This document shows, one piece after another, positions 19,532 to 28,211 of a stretch of DNA of 64,000 nt. Numbering within the stretch: the stretch's first letter is position 1; the number at the start of each line of letters is the position of its first letter. The stretch comes from Streptomyces sp. NBC_00425 (GTDB lineage: Bacteria > Actinomycetota > Actinomycetes > Streptomycetales > Streptomycetaceae). The stretch spans positions 3,410,001-3,474,000 of the forward strand of contig NZ_CP107928.1 of NCBI RefSeq assembly GCF_036030735.1, given 5' to 3'. The notes under the pieces were generated by a model that was given only the letters and a program-made list of their open reading frames with translations, was not told the DNA's origin and made no database searches. The translations under genes and the position numbers were made by a program.

Positions 19532-21322
19532 ATGACGACGACCACGGCAGTCGACGACGGCGCCCCCGCGGGCCGGCTGCCCGTCGCCGGCCGCGCCGAC
19601 GTGCGGCGTGCGGCGCTGCGGCTGGTACGGGCAGACCGGCGGGCGTTCGCCGGCGCGCTCGCCCTGAACGTGCTCGCCGCCGGGGCCGGCCTGGCCGGAC
19701 CATGGCTGCTGGGGCGGATCATCGACGAGGTGCGGGCCGGGCGCGGCGTCGCGCCCGTCGACCGGCTGGCGGCGGCGATCCTGGTGTGCGCGGCGGCGCA
19801 GCTGCTGCTGGCGCGCTGGGCGCGGTACGCGGGGCACCGGTTCGGCGAGCGCACGCTGGCTCGGGTCCGGGAGGAGTTCGTCGGGCGGGCGCTCGCGCTG
19901 CCGGCGTCGGTCGTGGAGCGGGCCGGCGCCGGCGATCTGACCACCCGCGGCACCGCCGACGTGGCGGCCGTGGGCACGACCCTGCGGGACGCCGGGCCCG
20001 AGCTGCTGGTGTGCACGGTCCAGGCGCTGTTCACGCTCGGCGCGGTGTTCGTGATCGACCCGCTGCTGGGCGTCGTCGGGGTGCTGGCGCTGACGCCGAT
20101 CTGGTTCGCGCTGCGCTGGTATCTGCGGCGGGCACGGGCCGGCTATCTGGCGCAGGGCGCGGCGGACTCCGAGGTCGCCGAGATCGTCGCGGCGACGGCG
20201 TCCGGGGCGCGGACGGTGGAGGCGTTCCGGCTCGAGCGGCGGCGCACGGCGGCGAACCGTGACGCGCTGGAGATCTCCCGGCGCGCCCGCTTCCACACGC
20301 TCTACCTGCGCACGGTGTTCTTCCCGGTGGTCGAGACGTCGTACTCGCTGCCGGTGGCGGGGGTGCTGCTGCTGGGTGGCGCGCTGCACGCGCGCGGGGC
20401 GATGAGTCTGGGCGCGGTGGTGGCGGCCACGCTGTATCTGCGGCAGTTCACCGAGCCGCTCGACCAGATCCTGGTGCGCGTCGAGCAACTGCAGAGCAGC
20501 GGGGCCTCGTTCGCCCGGGTGGAGGGCCTGGCCGGGGCGCCGCGGTCGGAGCACGAGGGCGGGACGGCGCCGGTCCCGGTGGACGACCGGATCGACGTGA
20601 CGGGGGTGCGGTACGCCTACGAGCGCGGCGGCGAGGTGCTGCGCGGGGTCGACCTGACGGTGCGGCCCGGGGAGCGGCTGGCGGTCGTGGGTCCGTCGGG
20701 CGCGGGCAAGACCACGCTCAGCAGGCTGCTGGCGGGCGTGGACGCGCCGAGCGCGGGCTCGGTGACGGTGGGCGGGGCGCCGGTCGCCGAGCTGGCGCCC
20801 GAGACGTTGCGTCGGCAGGTCGTGCTGGTCACGCAGGAGCATCACGTCTTCATCGGCACGGTCCGCGACAACCTGCTGATCGCCGAACCCACGGCGGCCG
20901 ACGCGCGGTTGTGGGCGGCGCTGGCCACGGTCGGGGCCGCCGACTGGGTGCGGGAACTGCCGGGCGGTCTGGACGCCGAGCTGGGCCGGGGCGGGGGCGG
21001 TGGCCGCACGACGGACGGCTCGCAGGCACAGCAGCTCGCCCTGGCCCGGGTGGTGCTGGCGGACCCGCACACGCTGATCCTGGACGAGGCGACCGCGCTG
21101 CTGGACCCGACGACGGCCCGGCACACCGAGCGGGCTCTGGCGGCGGTGCTCCGCGGGCGGACGGTCATCGCCATCGCCCACCGGCTGCACACCGCCCACG
21201 ACGCGGACCGGGTCGCCGTGATGGTGGACGGTCGTCTCACCGAACTCGGCACGCACGAGGCGCTGGTGGCGGACGGCGGCGCGTACGCGGCGCTGTGGCG
21301 GACCTGGCACGGAGGGCCGTGA
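19532..21322 (+). CDS. ABC exporter half-transporter, pair 2 subunit B (catalytic ATPase)
   Basis: This 596-residue subunit has six membrane helices and a complete nucleotide site: Walker A GPSGAGKTT with Lys393, Walker B Asp518-Glu519 in LILDEATALLD, and His550 in IAIAHRLHT. Its signature is lost: the region reads TDGSQ at 494 to 498, after a glycine run (GRGGGGG). That is the mirror image of the upstream subunit, so an obligate heterodimer is expected. A ribosome site GAGGGCGG lies before the ATG at 19532. The substrate cannot be told; nearby genes do not point to an antibiotic cluster. Confidence 0.88.
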   Translation: MTTTTAVDDGAPAGRLPVAGRADVRRAALRLVRADRRAFAGALALNVLAAGAGLAGPWLLGRIIDEVRAGRGVAPVDRLAAAILVCAAAQLLLARWARYAGHRFGERTLARVREEFVGRALALPASVVERAGAGDLTTRGTADVAAVGTTLRDAGPELLVCTVQALFTLGAVFVIDPLLGVVGVLALTPIWFALRWYLRRARAGYLAQGAADSEVAEIVAATASGARTVEAFRLERRRTAANRDALEISRRARFHTLYLRTVFFPVVETSYSLPVAGVLLLGGALHARGAMSLGAVVAATLYLRQFTEPLDQILVRVEQLQSSGASFARVEGLAGAPRSEHEGGTAPVPVDDRIDVTGVRYAYERGGEVLRGVDLTVRPGERLAVVGPSGAGKTTLSRLLAGVDAPSAGSVTVGGAPVAELAPETLRRQVVLVTQEHHVFIGTVRDNLLIAEPTAADARLWAALATVGAADWVRELPGGLDAELGRGGGGGRTTDGSQAQQLALARVVLADPHTLILDEATALLDPTTARHTERALAAVLRGRTVIAIAHRLHTAHDADRVAVMVDGRLTELGTHEALVADGGAYAALWRTWHGGP

Positions 21323-21615
21323 GCGCGCACGGCCCCGGGAAACGGGTGAGGGCGGAGCGGCGGATGCGACGACTCCGTATATCGAACACCGAATACCGGA
21401 CAACGGACCTCTTCCGGCCAAATTTCTGACGCGCTCCTGACAGACAGCGCAATCCACTGCCACTCTTCCCTCTGCTGGTTCACAGCAACCCCACAGTTAC
21501 GCGCACGCTCCACGTTCCGCCTTTGTTCTGCGTACCGCCTTTGTCGTGCCCGTCCGGCCCACCCGCCGTTCGGGTCTCCCTGGCCGCGTGATCCGCGGCC
21601 GCGCAGAAGGAGTCA
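21323..21615. other. gene-free region before the first M4 protease
   Basis: No coding sequence is supported here. The stretch is less GC-rich than its surroundings around 21375-21480, as expected for a promoter. A direct repeat CCGCCTTTGT occurs at 21517-21526 and 21535-21544, 18 bases apart, and could be a regulator site for the protease gene. AGAAGGAGT at 21604-21612 is the ribosome site. Confidence 0.5.
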
Positions 21616-23667
21616 GTGTTGAGCAGCAGTCCCTCTCGCAGACGCACCCCCCACAGCCCCTCCCGTCGTGCCGCGGCCGTCGCCCTCGTCGGCGTCTCCG
21701 CGCTCATAGCCGCCGCCGTGCAGTCCGGCGCCGCGAACGCCGCCCCGGAGAAGGCACCGCAGGCGGCGGGCAAGGCCGACCCGGCCCACACGGCCCTCGC
21801 GCTCTCCCCGTCCCAGCGCACCGAGCTGATCCGCGCCGCGGAGGCCTCCCGGGCGCAGACCGCAGCGGCCCTCGGCCTCGGCTCGCAGGAGAAGCTGGCC
21901 GTCAAGGACGTCGTCAAGGACGCCGACGGCACCCTGCACACCCGCTACGAGCGCACCTACGCGGGCCTCCCGGTCCTCGGCGGCGACCTGATCGTCGACA
22001 CCGCCGCGTCCGGCGCCGCCAAGGGCGTCATCAAGGCGACGAACGCCACCATCAAGGTCCCCGGGCTCAGTCCGAGCGTCACCGCGGCGGCCGCCGAGCA
22101 GCAGGCGGTCAAGCGCGCCAAGGCCCTCGGCAGCACCAGCTCCACGGCCGACTCCGCGCCCCGCAAGGTGATCTGGGCGGCGAGCGGCAAGCCCGCCCTG
22201 GCGTACGAGACCGTCGTCGGCGGCTTCCAGGACGACGGCACGCCGAACCAGCTGCACGTCATCACGGACGCGGCCACCGGCGCGAAGCTCTTCGAGTACC
22301 AGGGTGTCAGCACGGGCGTCGGCAACACCCAGTACAGCGGCCAGGTCACGCTCGGCACGACCCAGTCGGGTTCGAACTTCACGCTGAACGACGGCGCGCG
22401 CGGCAACCACAAGACGTACAACCTCAACCGCGGTTCGTCCGGCACCGGCACGCTGTTCTCGCAGACCAGCGACACCTGGGGCAACGGCACCACGTCGAAC
22501 GCCGCCACCGCGGGCGCCGACGCGCACTACGGCGCCGCGGCCACCTGGGACTTCTACAAGACGTCCTTCGGCCGCAGCGGCATCAAGAACGACGGCGTGG
22601 GCGCGTACTCGCGGGTGCACTACGGCAACGCGTACGTGAACGCGTTCTGGGACGACAACTGCTTCTGCATGACGTACGGCGACGGCTCCGGCAACGCCAA
22701 TCCGCTGACCTCCCTCGACGTCGCCGGGCACGAGATGAGCCACGGCGTCACCTCCGTCACCGCCAAGCTGAACTACAGCAACGAGGCCGGCGGCCTCAAC
22801 GAGGGGACCTCGGACATCTTCGGCACGGGGGTGGAGTTCTTCGCGGCCAACTCCTCCGACGTGGGCGACTACCTCATCGGCGAGAAGATCAACATCAACG
22901 GCAACGGCACCCCGCTGCGCTACATGGACAAGCCCAGCAAGGACGGCGCGTCCCGGGACAACTGGTCGTCCAGCGTGGGCGGCCTCGACCCGCACTACTC
23001 GTCCGGCCCCGCCAACCACTTCTTCTACCTGCTGAGCGAGGGCAGCGGCGCCAAGGTCATCAACGGCGTCAGCTACAACTCGCCCACCGCGGACGGGCTT
23101 CCGGTCACCGGCATAGGCCGCGACAAGGCACTGCAGATCTGGTACCGCGCACTGACGACGAAGTTCACCTCCAACACGACCTACGCGGGCGCCCGCACCG
23201 GCACCCTCGCGGCGACGGGTGAGCTGTACGGCACCACCTCCGCCGAGTACAAGGCGGTGCAGGACGCGTGGGCGGGCATCGCGGTGGGCGCGCGTTCGGG
23301 CGGCGGCGGGGGTGGCGGCACCTCCTTCGAGAACACGGCCGACGTATCGATTCCGGACAACGGAGCGGCGGTCAACTCGTCGATCACCGTCTCCGGCCGC
23401 ACCGGCAACGCGCCGTCGAACCTCGCGGTGGCGGTCGACATCGTGCACACCTACATCGGCGACCTCCGGGTGCAGCTGATCGCCCCCGACGGCACCGCCT
23501 ACACGCTGAAGGCGTACGGCACCGGCGGCAGCACGGACAACCTCAACACCACGTACACGGTCGACGCCTCGTCCGAGGTAGCCAACGGTGTCTGGCAGTT
23601 GAGGGTCCAGGACAACGCGGCCCAGGACACCGGCTACATCAACAGCTGGAAGCTCACCTTCCCGTAG
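21616..23667 (+). CDS. secreted M4 (thermolysin-family) metalloprotease with P-domain
   Basis: This 683-residue extracellular zinc protease has a signal peptide ending near ANA-AP, an FTP/PepSY-type propeptide (residues about 50 to 215), an M4 catalytic domain and a C-terminal P-domain. Zinc ligands are in GHEMSHGVTS (HEMSH) and the Glu of GGLNEGTSDIFG; the second catalytic His is in DPHYSSGPANHFFYLL. The P-domain begins after a Gly linker and contains IPDNGAAVNSSITV and DLRVQLIAPDGT, as in proprotein convertases and many secreted streptomycete proteases. The GTG start at 21616 has AAGGAG 5 bases upstream. A paralogue without the P-domain follows. Confidence 0.93.
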   Translation: MLSSSPSRRRTPHSPSRRAAAVALVGVSALIAAAVQSGAANAAPEKAPQAAGKADPAHTALALSPSQRTELIRAAEASRAQTAAALGLGSQEKLAVKDVVKDADGTLHTRYERTYAGLPVLGGDLIVDTAASGAAKGVIKATNATIKVPGLSPSVTAAAAEQQAVKRAKALGSTSSTADSAPRKVIWAASGKPALAYETVVGGFQDDGTPNQLHVITDAATGAKLFEYQGVSTGVGNTQYSGQVTLGTTQSGSNFTLNDGARGNHKTYNLNRGSSGTGTLFSQTSDTWGNGTTSNAATAGADAHYGAAATWDFYKTSFGRSGIKNDGVGAYSRVHYGNAYVNAFWDDNCFCMTYGDGSGNANPLTSLDVAGHEMSHGVTSVTAKLNYSNEAGGLNEGTSDIFGTGVEFFAANSSDVGDYLIGEKININGNGTPLRYMDKPSKDGASRDNWSSSVGGLDPHYSSGPANHFFYLLSEGSGAKVINGVSYNSPTADGLPVTGIGRDKALQIWYRALTTKFTSNTTYAGARTGTLAATGELYGTTSAEYKAVQDAWAGIAVGARSGGGGGGGTSFENTADVSIPDNGAAVNSSITVSGRTGNAPSNLAVAVDIVHTYIGDLRVQLIAPDGTAYTLKAYGTGGSTDNLNTTYTVDASSEVANGVWQLRVQDNAAQDTGYINSWKLTFP

Positions 23668-23984
23668 GCCGCGGGGCCCGCACGGGCCACGCGAAGCAGC
23701 CTGACAGGCACCGCACAGGGCGCCGCCCCGGAGGCACCACCTCCCCGGGGCGGCGTCCCCTTTTTGCCCTCCCCTTACCCACGTCCTGTTGGCGCTTTAC
23801 CACAGCCCAACTCGGTTTACGTGCCTGCAATGTTCACCGGACAGTCGATTTTCGGCCAACATCACTTCGGGGTCCTGACATGTACGCGCCCGGATGTCAG
23901 TCTTCGTTCACCCGCCGCACAACTTCACACCCGTCACGGGCGGCCGCCCCACGCCGCCCGGACCCCCCACATGAAGGAGCTTGT
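23668..23984. other. gene-free region between the two M4 proteases
   Basis: It holds a terminator hairpin at 23721-23755 and the promoter region of the second protease. Between 23768 and 23900 the composition is lower in GC. The AAGGAG ribosome site at 23974-23979 precedes the GTG start of the next gene. Confidence 0.55.
23721..23766 (+). terminator. hairpin terminator with T-tract after the first M4 protease
   Basis: CGCCGCCCCGG and CCGGGGCGGCG form a perfect 11-bp stem with a 13-base loop, followed by TCCCCTTTTT. This is a classical intrinsic terminator for the rightward protease gene. Confidence 0.85.
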
Positions 23985-25649
23985 GTGACCTCCCTCTACG
24001 CGCGTCACAAGCGCACCACTCTGGCCATCGCCACCGCTGTCGCGGCCGGAGCCCTGGTCACCACCGGCCTGACCACCGGTAGCGCCGCCGCCCAGACCTC
24101 GGCGGACTCCGGCGCACGGGCAGCCCTGCAGGGCGCCCCGGTCCAGCTGTCCTCCGCAGCCCGCACCACGCTGATCCAGCAGCAGCAGTCCGACGCGTCC
24201 GCGACCGCCAAGTCCATAGGCCTCGGCGCCCAGGAGAAGCTGGTCGTCAAGGACGTCGTCAAGGACGTCGACGGCACCGTCCACACCCGCTACGAGCGCA
24301 CCTACGCGGGCCTGCCGGTCCTCGGCGGCGACCTGGTCGTGCACGAGTCCGCGAGCGGCACCGCCAAGGGCGTCACCAAGGCCAACGCGGCGACCATCAA
24401 GGTGGCCACGCTGACCCCCAAGGTCGCCGTCGCCAAGGCCGAGACGCAGGCCCTGACCGCCGCCAAGGCAGCGGGCTCCGAGTCCACCTCGGCCGACCAG
24501 GCCCCCCGCAAGGTGATCTGGGCCGCGGGCGGCACCCCGGTCCTCGCCTTCGAGACGGTCGTCGGCGGGCTGCAGGACGACGGCACCCCGAGCGAGCTGC
24601 ACGTCATCACCGACGCGGCCACCGGCAAGAAGCTCTACGAGTACCAGGGCATCGAGACCGGCACCGGCAAGAGCCTCTACTCGGGCACCGTCACGCTCGG
24701 CACGACCAAGTCGGGCACGACGTACAACCTGACGGACGGCACCCGCGGCGGCCACAAGACGTACAACAAGTCACACGGCACGTCCTCGTCGGCGGGCACC
24801 CTGTTCACCGACGCGGACGACACGTGGGGCACCGGCGCGGCCTCCAGCTCCACCACGGACCAGACCGCCGCCGTGGACGCCGCCTACGGCGCTCAGGTCA
24901 CCTGGGACTTCTACAAGTCCACGTTCGGCCGCAGCGGCATCAAGAACAACGGCGTCGCCGCCTACTCCCGCGTCCACTACGGCAACGCGTACGTCAACGC
25001 GTTCTGGGACGACAGCTGCTTCTGCATGACCTACGGCGACGGCGACGGCAACACCCACCCGCTGACCTCGCTGGACGTGGCCGGCCACGAGATGAGCCAC
25101 GGCGTCACCTCGAACACGGCCGGACTGAACTACTCCGGCGAGTCCGGCGGCCTCAACGAGGCCACCTCGGACATCTTCGGCACCGGCGTCGAGTTCTACG
25201 CCAACAACGCCAATGACAAGGGCGACTACCTCATCGGCGAGAAGATCGACATCAACGGCGACGGCACCCCGCTGCGCTACATGGACAAGCCCAGCAAGGA
25301 CGGCGGCTCGGCGGACTCCTGGTCCTCCTCCGTCGGCAGCAAGGACGTCCACTACTCGTCCGGCGTCGCGAACCACTTCTTCTACCTCCTGAGCGAGGGC
25401 AGTGGTTCGAAGACGATCAACGGCGTGTCCTACAACTCGCCGACGTCCAACGGCTCCACGGTCACCGGCATCGGCCGCGACAAGGCGCTGCAGATCTGGT
25501 ACAAGGCGCTGACGACGTACTTCACGTCGACGACGAACTACAAGGCGGCCCGCACCGGCACCCTGTCGGCGGCCTCCGCCCTGTACGGCTCGACCAGCAC
25601 CGAGTACAAGGCGGTCGCGGCTGCCTGGTCGGCCGTCAACGTCAGCTGA
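23985..25649 (+). CDS. secreted M4 (thermolysin-family) metalloprotease
   Basis: This 554-residue zinc protease is a close paralogue of the one at 21616. It has a Tat-like or Sec signal peptide ending near SAAAQT, an inhibitory propeptide with the same KVIWAAGGTPVLAFETVV core, and the catalytic motifs GHEMSHGVTS, GGLNEATSDIFG and KDVHYSSGVANHFFYLL. It stops at the end of the M4 domain and lacks the P-domain. The GTG at 23985 has AAGGAG 5 bases upstream; the open frame upstream of it is not coding. Both copies should be made as inactive precursors and matured outside the cell. Confidence 0.93.
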   Translation: MTSLYARHKRTTLAIATAVAAGALVTTGLTTGSAAAQTSADSGARAALQGAPVQLSSAARTTLIQQQQSDASATAKSIGLGAQEKLVVKDVVKDVDGTVHTRYERTYAGLPVLGGDLVVHESASGTAKGVTKANAATIKVATLTPKVAVAKAETQALTAAKAAGSESTSADQAPRKVIWAAGGTPVLAFETVVGGLQDDGTPSELHVITDAATGKKLYEYQGIETGTGKSLYSGTVTLGTTKSGTTYNLTDGTRGGHKTYNKSHGTSSSAGTLFTDADDTWGTGAASSSTTDQTAAVDAAYGAQVTWDFYKSTFGRSGIKNNGVAAYSRVHYGNAYVNAFWDDSCFCMTYGDGDGNTHPLTSLDVAGHEMSHGVTSNTAGLNYSGESGGLNEATSDIFGTGVEFYANNANDKGDYLIGEKIDINGDGTPLRYMDKPSKDGGSADSWSSSVGSKDVHYSSGVANHFFYLLSEGSGSKTINGVSYNSPTSNGSTVTGIGRDKALQIWYKALTTYFTSTTNYKAARTGTLSAASALYGSTSTEYKAVAAAWSAVNVS

Positions 25650-25668
25650 CCCTGCCGTAAGCGCGCTG

Positions 25669-25707
25669 GGGCGGCACCCGGGACGAAGGCGGTCCCGGGT
25701 GCCGCCC
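25669..25707 (+). terminator. strong 16-bp hairpin terminator after the second M4 protease
   Basis: GGGCGGCACCCGGGAC and GTCCCGGGTGCCGCCC form a perfect 16-bp stem with a 7-base loop, 20 bases past the protease stop. The DUF1990 gene starts only 15 bases later, so its promoter must overlap or lie inside this hairpin. Confidence 0.85.
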
Positions 25708-25721
25708 TACTCTTGGCTCCC

Positions 25722-26243
25722 ATGTCTTCGAAGGACTTCACGTACGACGACGTCGGCGCCACGCGCGACCGCCCCGGCTCCTGCCCCGCCGGCTTCCACC
25801 CGCTCCACGTCCGCGCACGCCTCGGCGAGGGCCACGACGTCTTCCGGCGCGCGGCGGACGCCGTCATGACGTGGGAGATGCACCGCGCCCTGGGCGTCGG
25901 CATCGACGCCACGGCAGACCGCGCGGCCCCCGACGTCGACGTCACCGTCACCCTGGCCGGCGTCGTCAAGGCTCCCTGCCGCGTGGTCTGGACGGTGGAC
26001 GAACCCCGGCGCGCCGGCTGGGCCTACGGCACCCTGCCCGGCCACCCCGAACGCGGCGAGGAGTCCTTCGTCGTCGACCGCACGGGAGACGGCACGGTCT
26101 GGCTGACGGTGACAGCATTCAGCCGCCCCGCGAAGTGGTACACCATTGCCGCCGGCCCGGCGACCAGAGGCCTTCAACAGGCCTACGCCCGCCGCTGCGG
26201 CAAGGTCTTGCGCGAGCTGTCCGGGGGCGGGGACGACGCGTAG
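25722..26243 (+). CDS. DUF1990 family protein
   Basis: This 173-residue protein matches the DUF1990 family by features such as FTYDDVGATR near the start, a central WTVDEPRRAGWAYGTLPGHP and GEESFVVDRTGDGTVWLTV, ending in GLQQAYARRCGKVLREL. The biochemical role of the family is not known; the fold is thought to be small-ligand binding. No signal peptide or membrane helix is present. The ATG at 25722 is preceded by TACTCT 8 bases upstream, which may be a -10 box of a nearly leaderless transcript. It is a single gene between the protease terminator and a degenerate region. Confidence 0.75.
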   Translation: MSSKDFTYDDVGATRDRPGSCPAGFHPLHVRARLGEGHDVFRRAADAVMTWEMHRALGVGIDATADRAAPDVDVTVTLAGVVKAPCRVVWTVDEPRRAGWAYGTLPGHPERGEESFVVDRTGDGTVWLTVTAFSRPAKWYTIAAGPATRGLQQAYARRCGKVLRELSGGGDDA

Positions 26244-26359
26244 CCGCCCTCCCGGGCGGCGGGGCGGACGGGCCACTCATCCGAAGGCCCCGAGCCGTCG
26301 GCTTCGAGCACACGGGAGCCGACGGTAGGACGTACGCGCCCCGTCACGGCTTCCCACCG

Positions 26360-26629
26360 TCAGCCCGGGTAAGCGCGGACCTTGGGATCGGATCCGGGCA
26401 CATCGCTCGGCAGACCGCGCCGCTCGATGCTTCCGTCAATGATCCCGACGAGGAACGAAAGCGCACCACCGTCGCATTCCCACCATTCCAGGTTGCGACT
26501 GTTCACGACGACGGGCCAGCTTTCGGGGTCACTCCCCGTCACGCGCCAGTAGAAGACGTCGCCGGACAGCGACTCACTCCACGGAATCAGGCCCCCGGGC
26601 TCCGGGTGTGCGACATATCCGTCGGCCAT
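26360..26629 (-). pseudogene. SMI1/KNR4 (SUKH) immunity protein, C-terminal remnant
   Basis: The leftward frame encodes about 89 residues with the hallmarks of a SUKH-family C-terminal half: GGLIPWSESLSGDVFYWRVT, then WPVVVNSRNLEWWECD, then SFLVGIIDG and RGLPSD. Whole SUKH proteins are about 140 to 200 residues, so the N-terminal half is missing. The frame can be opened at ATG 26629 with a weak AGAAAGAAG upstream, but the encoded piece lacks the start of the domain. Local GC is lower than in neighbours. It directly abuts an RHS-repeat remnant, matching the toxin-immunity order of RHS loci. Confidence 0.6.
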
Positions 26630-26649
26630 GTCTTCTTTCTGGAGATCCC

Positions 26650-26835
26650 TCAACACGAGCCTTCCGTCAGCGGACGGTCGCGGGCATCGAAGGTCGCCGT
26701 CGTCGCGCCCGCCTTCGTACGGTTGCCTGCGGCGTCCCACTCGTACGACGTCGGCGCCGTGCCGTCCTTCGCCGACGTAGCTATCGACGCCGTCGCGGTG
26801 ACCGGCTCCGTCTGGGTCGTCATGCGACCCAGGGC
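26650..26835 (-). pseudogene. RHS-repeat protein remnant
   Basis: About 60 residues in the leftward frame read like RHS/YD repeats: ALGRMTTQTEP, YEWDAAGNRTKAGATTATF and DARDRPLTEG. Real RHS proteins exceed 1000 residues, so this is a fragment. The frame stops at 26650, where the sequence passes into the SUKH remnant, as if an internal deletion had joined the two. Its 5' side runs into the 3' end of the VWA gene in a different frame, so the boundary of the VWA gene may be a recombination joint. Confidence 0.6.
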
Positions 26836-28211
26836 GTGCCTCCCATCGTCCCGATCTCCACCACCCGGGCCCAGGCGGGCGGGGTGTCGGGGACGTAGTC
26901 GGGGTTCGTCTCGTCGTAGCCGGTGCGGCCGCGGGGGAACAGGCCGATCACCGTGCGGCAGGACGGGCGGGTTTCGGGCCAGGGGGTCTGACCGTCGGTG
27001 AGGACGACGATCGCGTCGGGGCGGGGGCTGGTCCGCAGGGCCTTGGCGAAGCCGGTGCGCAGGTCGGTGCCGCCGCCGCCCACCAGGGGGATGCCCTCGG
27101 CGCGGCACAGGGTGTGCACCGTGCCGGCCGACGCGTCGCACGGCATCACGGAGACCAGGTCACGGCGGCCGCCCACGGCACGGGAGATGGCCGCGACCTC
27201 GAGGAGCGCGCTGCCCAGTTCGGCGTCGCTGACCGAACCGGACGTGTCGATGACGACGCATACCCGGGGCGGCCGGCGTCGCAGGCTCGGCAGGACGACG
27301 CCGGGCAGGCAGGCCGAGCGGCGCGCGGGACGGCCGTAGCTGTAGTCCTCCCCCGCGCCCGGACCGGAGGCCGCCGAGCGGACCGCAGCGCCGAGCAGTT
27401 CCCGCCAGGGCTGCGGCGGGTGGAAGGCCTCCTCCGCCCACCGCTTCCACTGTTTCGGCGCCGACCCCGGCCTCCCCTTGATGCCCTGCGCCACCCGGAA
27501 CCGGACGGCGTCGCGTTGCTGCTCGCTGAGGCCGTCCGCGCCGTCGGGGCCCAGTTCCCACTCCCGTTCCCGCCCGTCCGCGCCGCTGCCGCAGTCCAGC
27601 CAGGACAGGCGCTGCGTGCGCGGCCCGAGCCGGAACTGCCGCAGGTAGTCCTCCATGAGCTCGCCCGGGTGCAGTCCCAGCGAGGCCGGTGTCACGGCCC
27701 CGGCGGGTTCGACGAGCCCGTCGCCGTACGCGTCGTCGTTGATCTCGCAGTCCGCGGCGATGTTCATCCGCAGCCGCTCCCCCGGCCCGGTCAGGCCGCG
27801 TTCCCTCGCGAGCCGGTCGCTGCGGCCGTGATGGTCGCGCAGCAGGTGCGACACCTCGTGCACCCACACACCCGCCAGATCCTCGACCGGCATCCGGTCG
27901 ACGAACCCCGGTGAGACGTAGCACCGCCAGTACCGGTCCACGCCCATCGTCGGCACCCGCCGTGACTCCACGACGTTCAGGGCGAACAGTGCCGTCGCCA
28001 GGTAGGGACGGGCCCGGGCGGCGTACAGCCGGGCCGCGAGCAGCTTGTCCATGTCCAACGGCGTGCCGGCCGCAGTGCCGGCCGCAACCCGCGCGGACAA
28101 CGGCACGCCGGCCGCCAGGGCCGCCGGACTCCGCACCCCCGCCGGCACACCCGGCCCCGCGCCGGCCGACCCCCCGCCGGGCCCCGGGCCCGCCGAACCC
28201 GCCGTGCTCAT
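26820..28211 (-). CDS. VWA-like and HExxH metallopeptidase-like protein (DUF2201)
   Basis: This 463-residue protein has two parts. Residues about 50 to 330 form a metallopeptidase-like domain with WVHEVSHLLRDHHGR (HExxH), and residues about 335 to 460 form a von Willebrand A-like domain with the metal site VVIDTSGSVSD and VLTDGQ. The pair is known as DUF2201 and is often next to a MoxR-type AAA ATPase, as here: the upstream gene overlaps by ATGA. The unit resembles MoxR-VWA chaperone or conflict systems, in which the ATPase loads the VWA partner. The final residues (GTMGGTPWVA) may have been altered by the adjacent RHS scar. Confidence 0.85.
   Translation of the reverse strand: MSTAGSAGPGPGGGSAGAGPGVPAGVRSPAALAAGVPLSARVAAGTAAGTPLDMDKLLAARLYAARARPYLATALFALNVVESRRVPTMGVDRYWRCYVSPGFVDRMPVEDLAGVWVHEVSHLLRDHHGRSDRLARERGLTGPGERLRMNIAADCEINDDAYGDGLVEPAGAVTPASLGLHPGELMEDYLRQFRLGPRTQRLSWLDCGSGADGREREWELGPDGADGLSEQQRDAVRFRVAQGIKGRPGSAPKQWKRWAEEAFHPPQPWRELLGAAVRSAASGPGAGEDYSYGRPARRSACLPGVVLPSLRRRPPRVCVVIDTSGSVSDAELGSALLEVAAISRAVGGRRDLVSVMPCDASAGTVHTLCRAEGIPLVGGGGTDLRTGFAKALRTSPRPDAIVVLTDGQTPWPETRPSCRTVIGLFPRGRTGYDETNPDYVPDTPPAWARVVEIGTMGGTPWVA

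Noticed and set aside
26244..26359. Possible small gene between DUF1990 and the SUKH remnant
   Set aside because: Short frames exist on both strands but none has a ribosome site or recognisable protein sequence.
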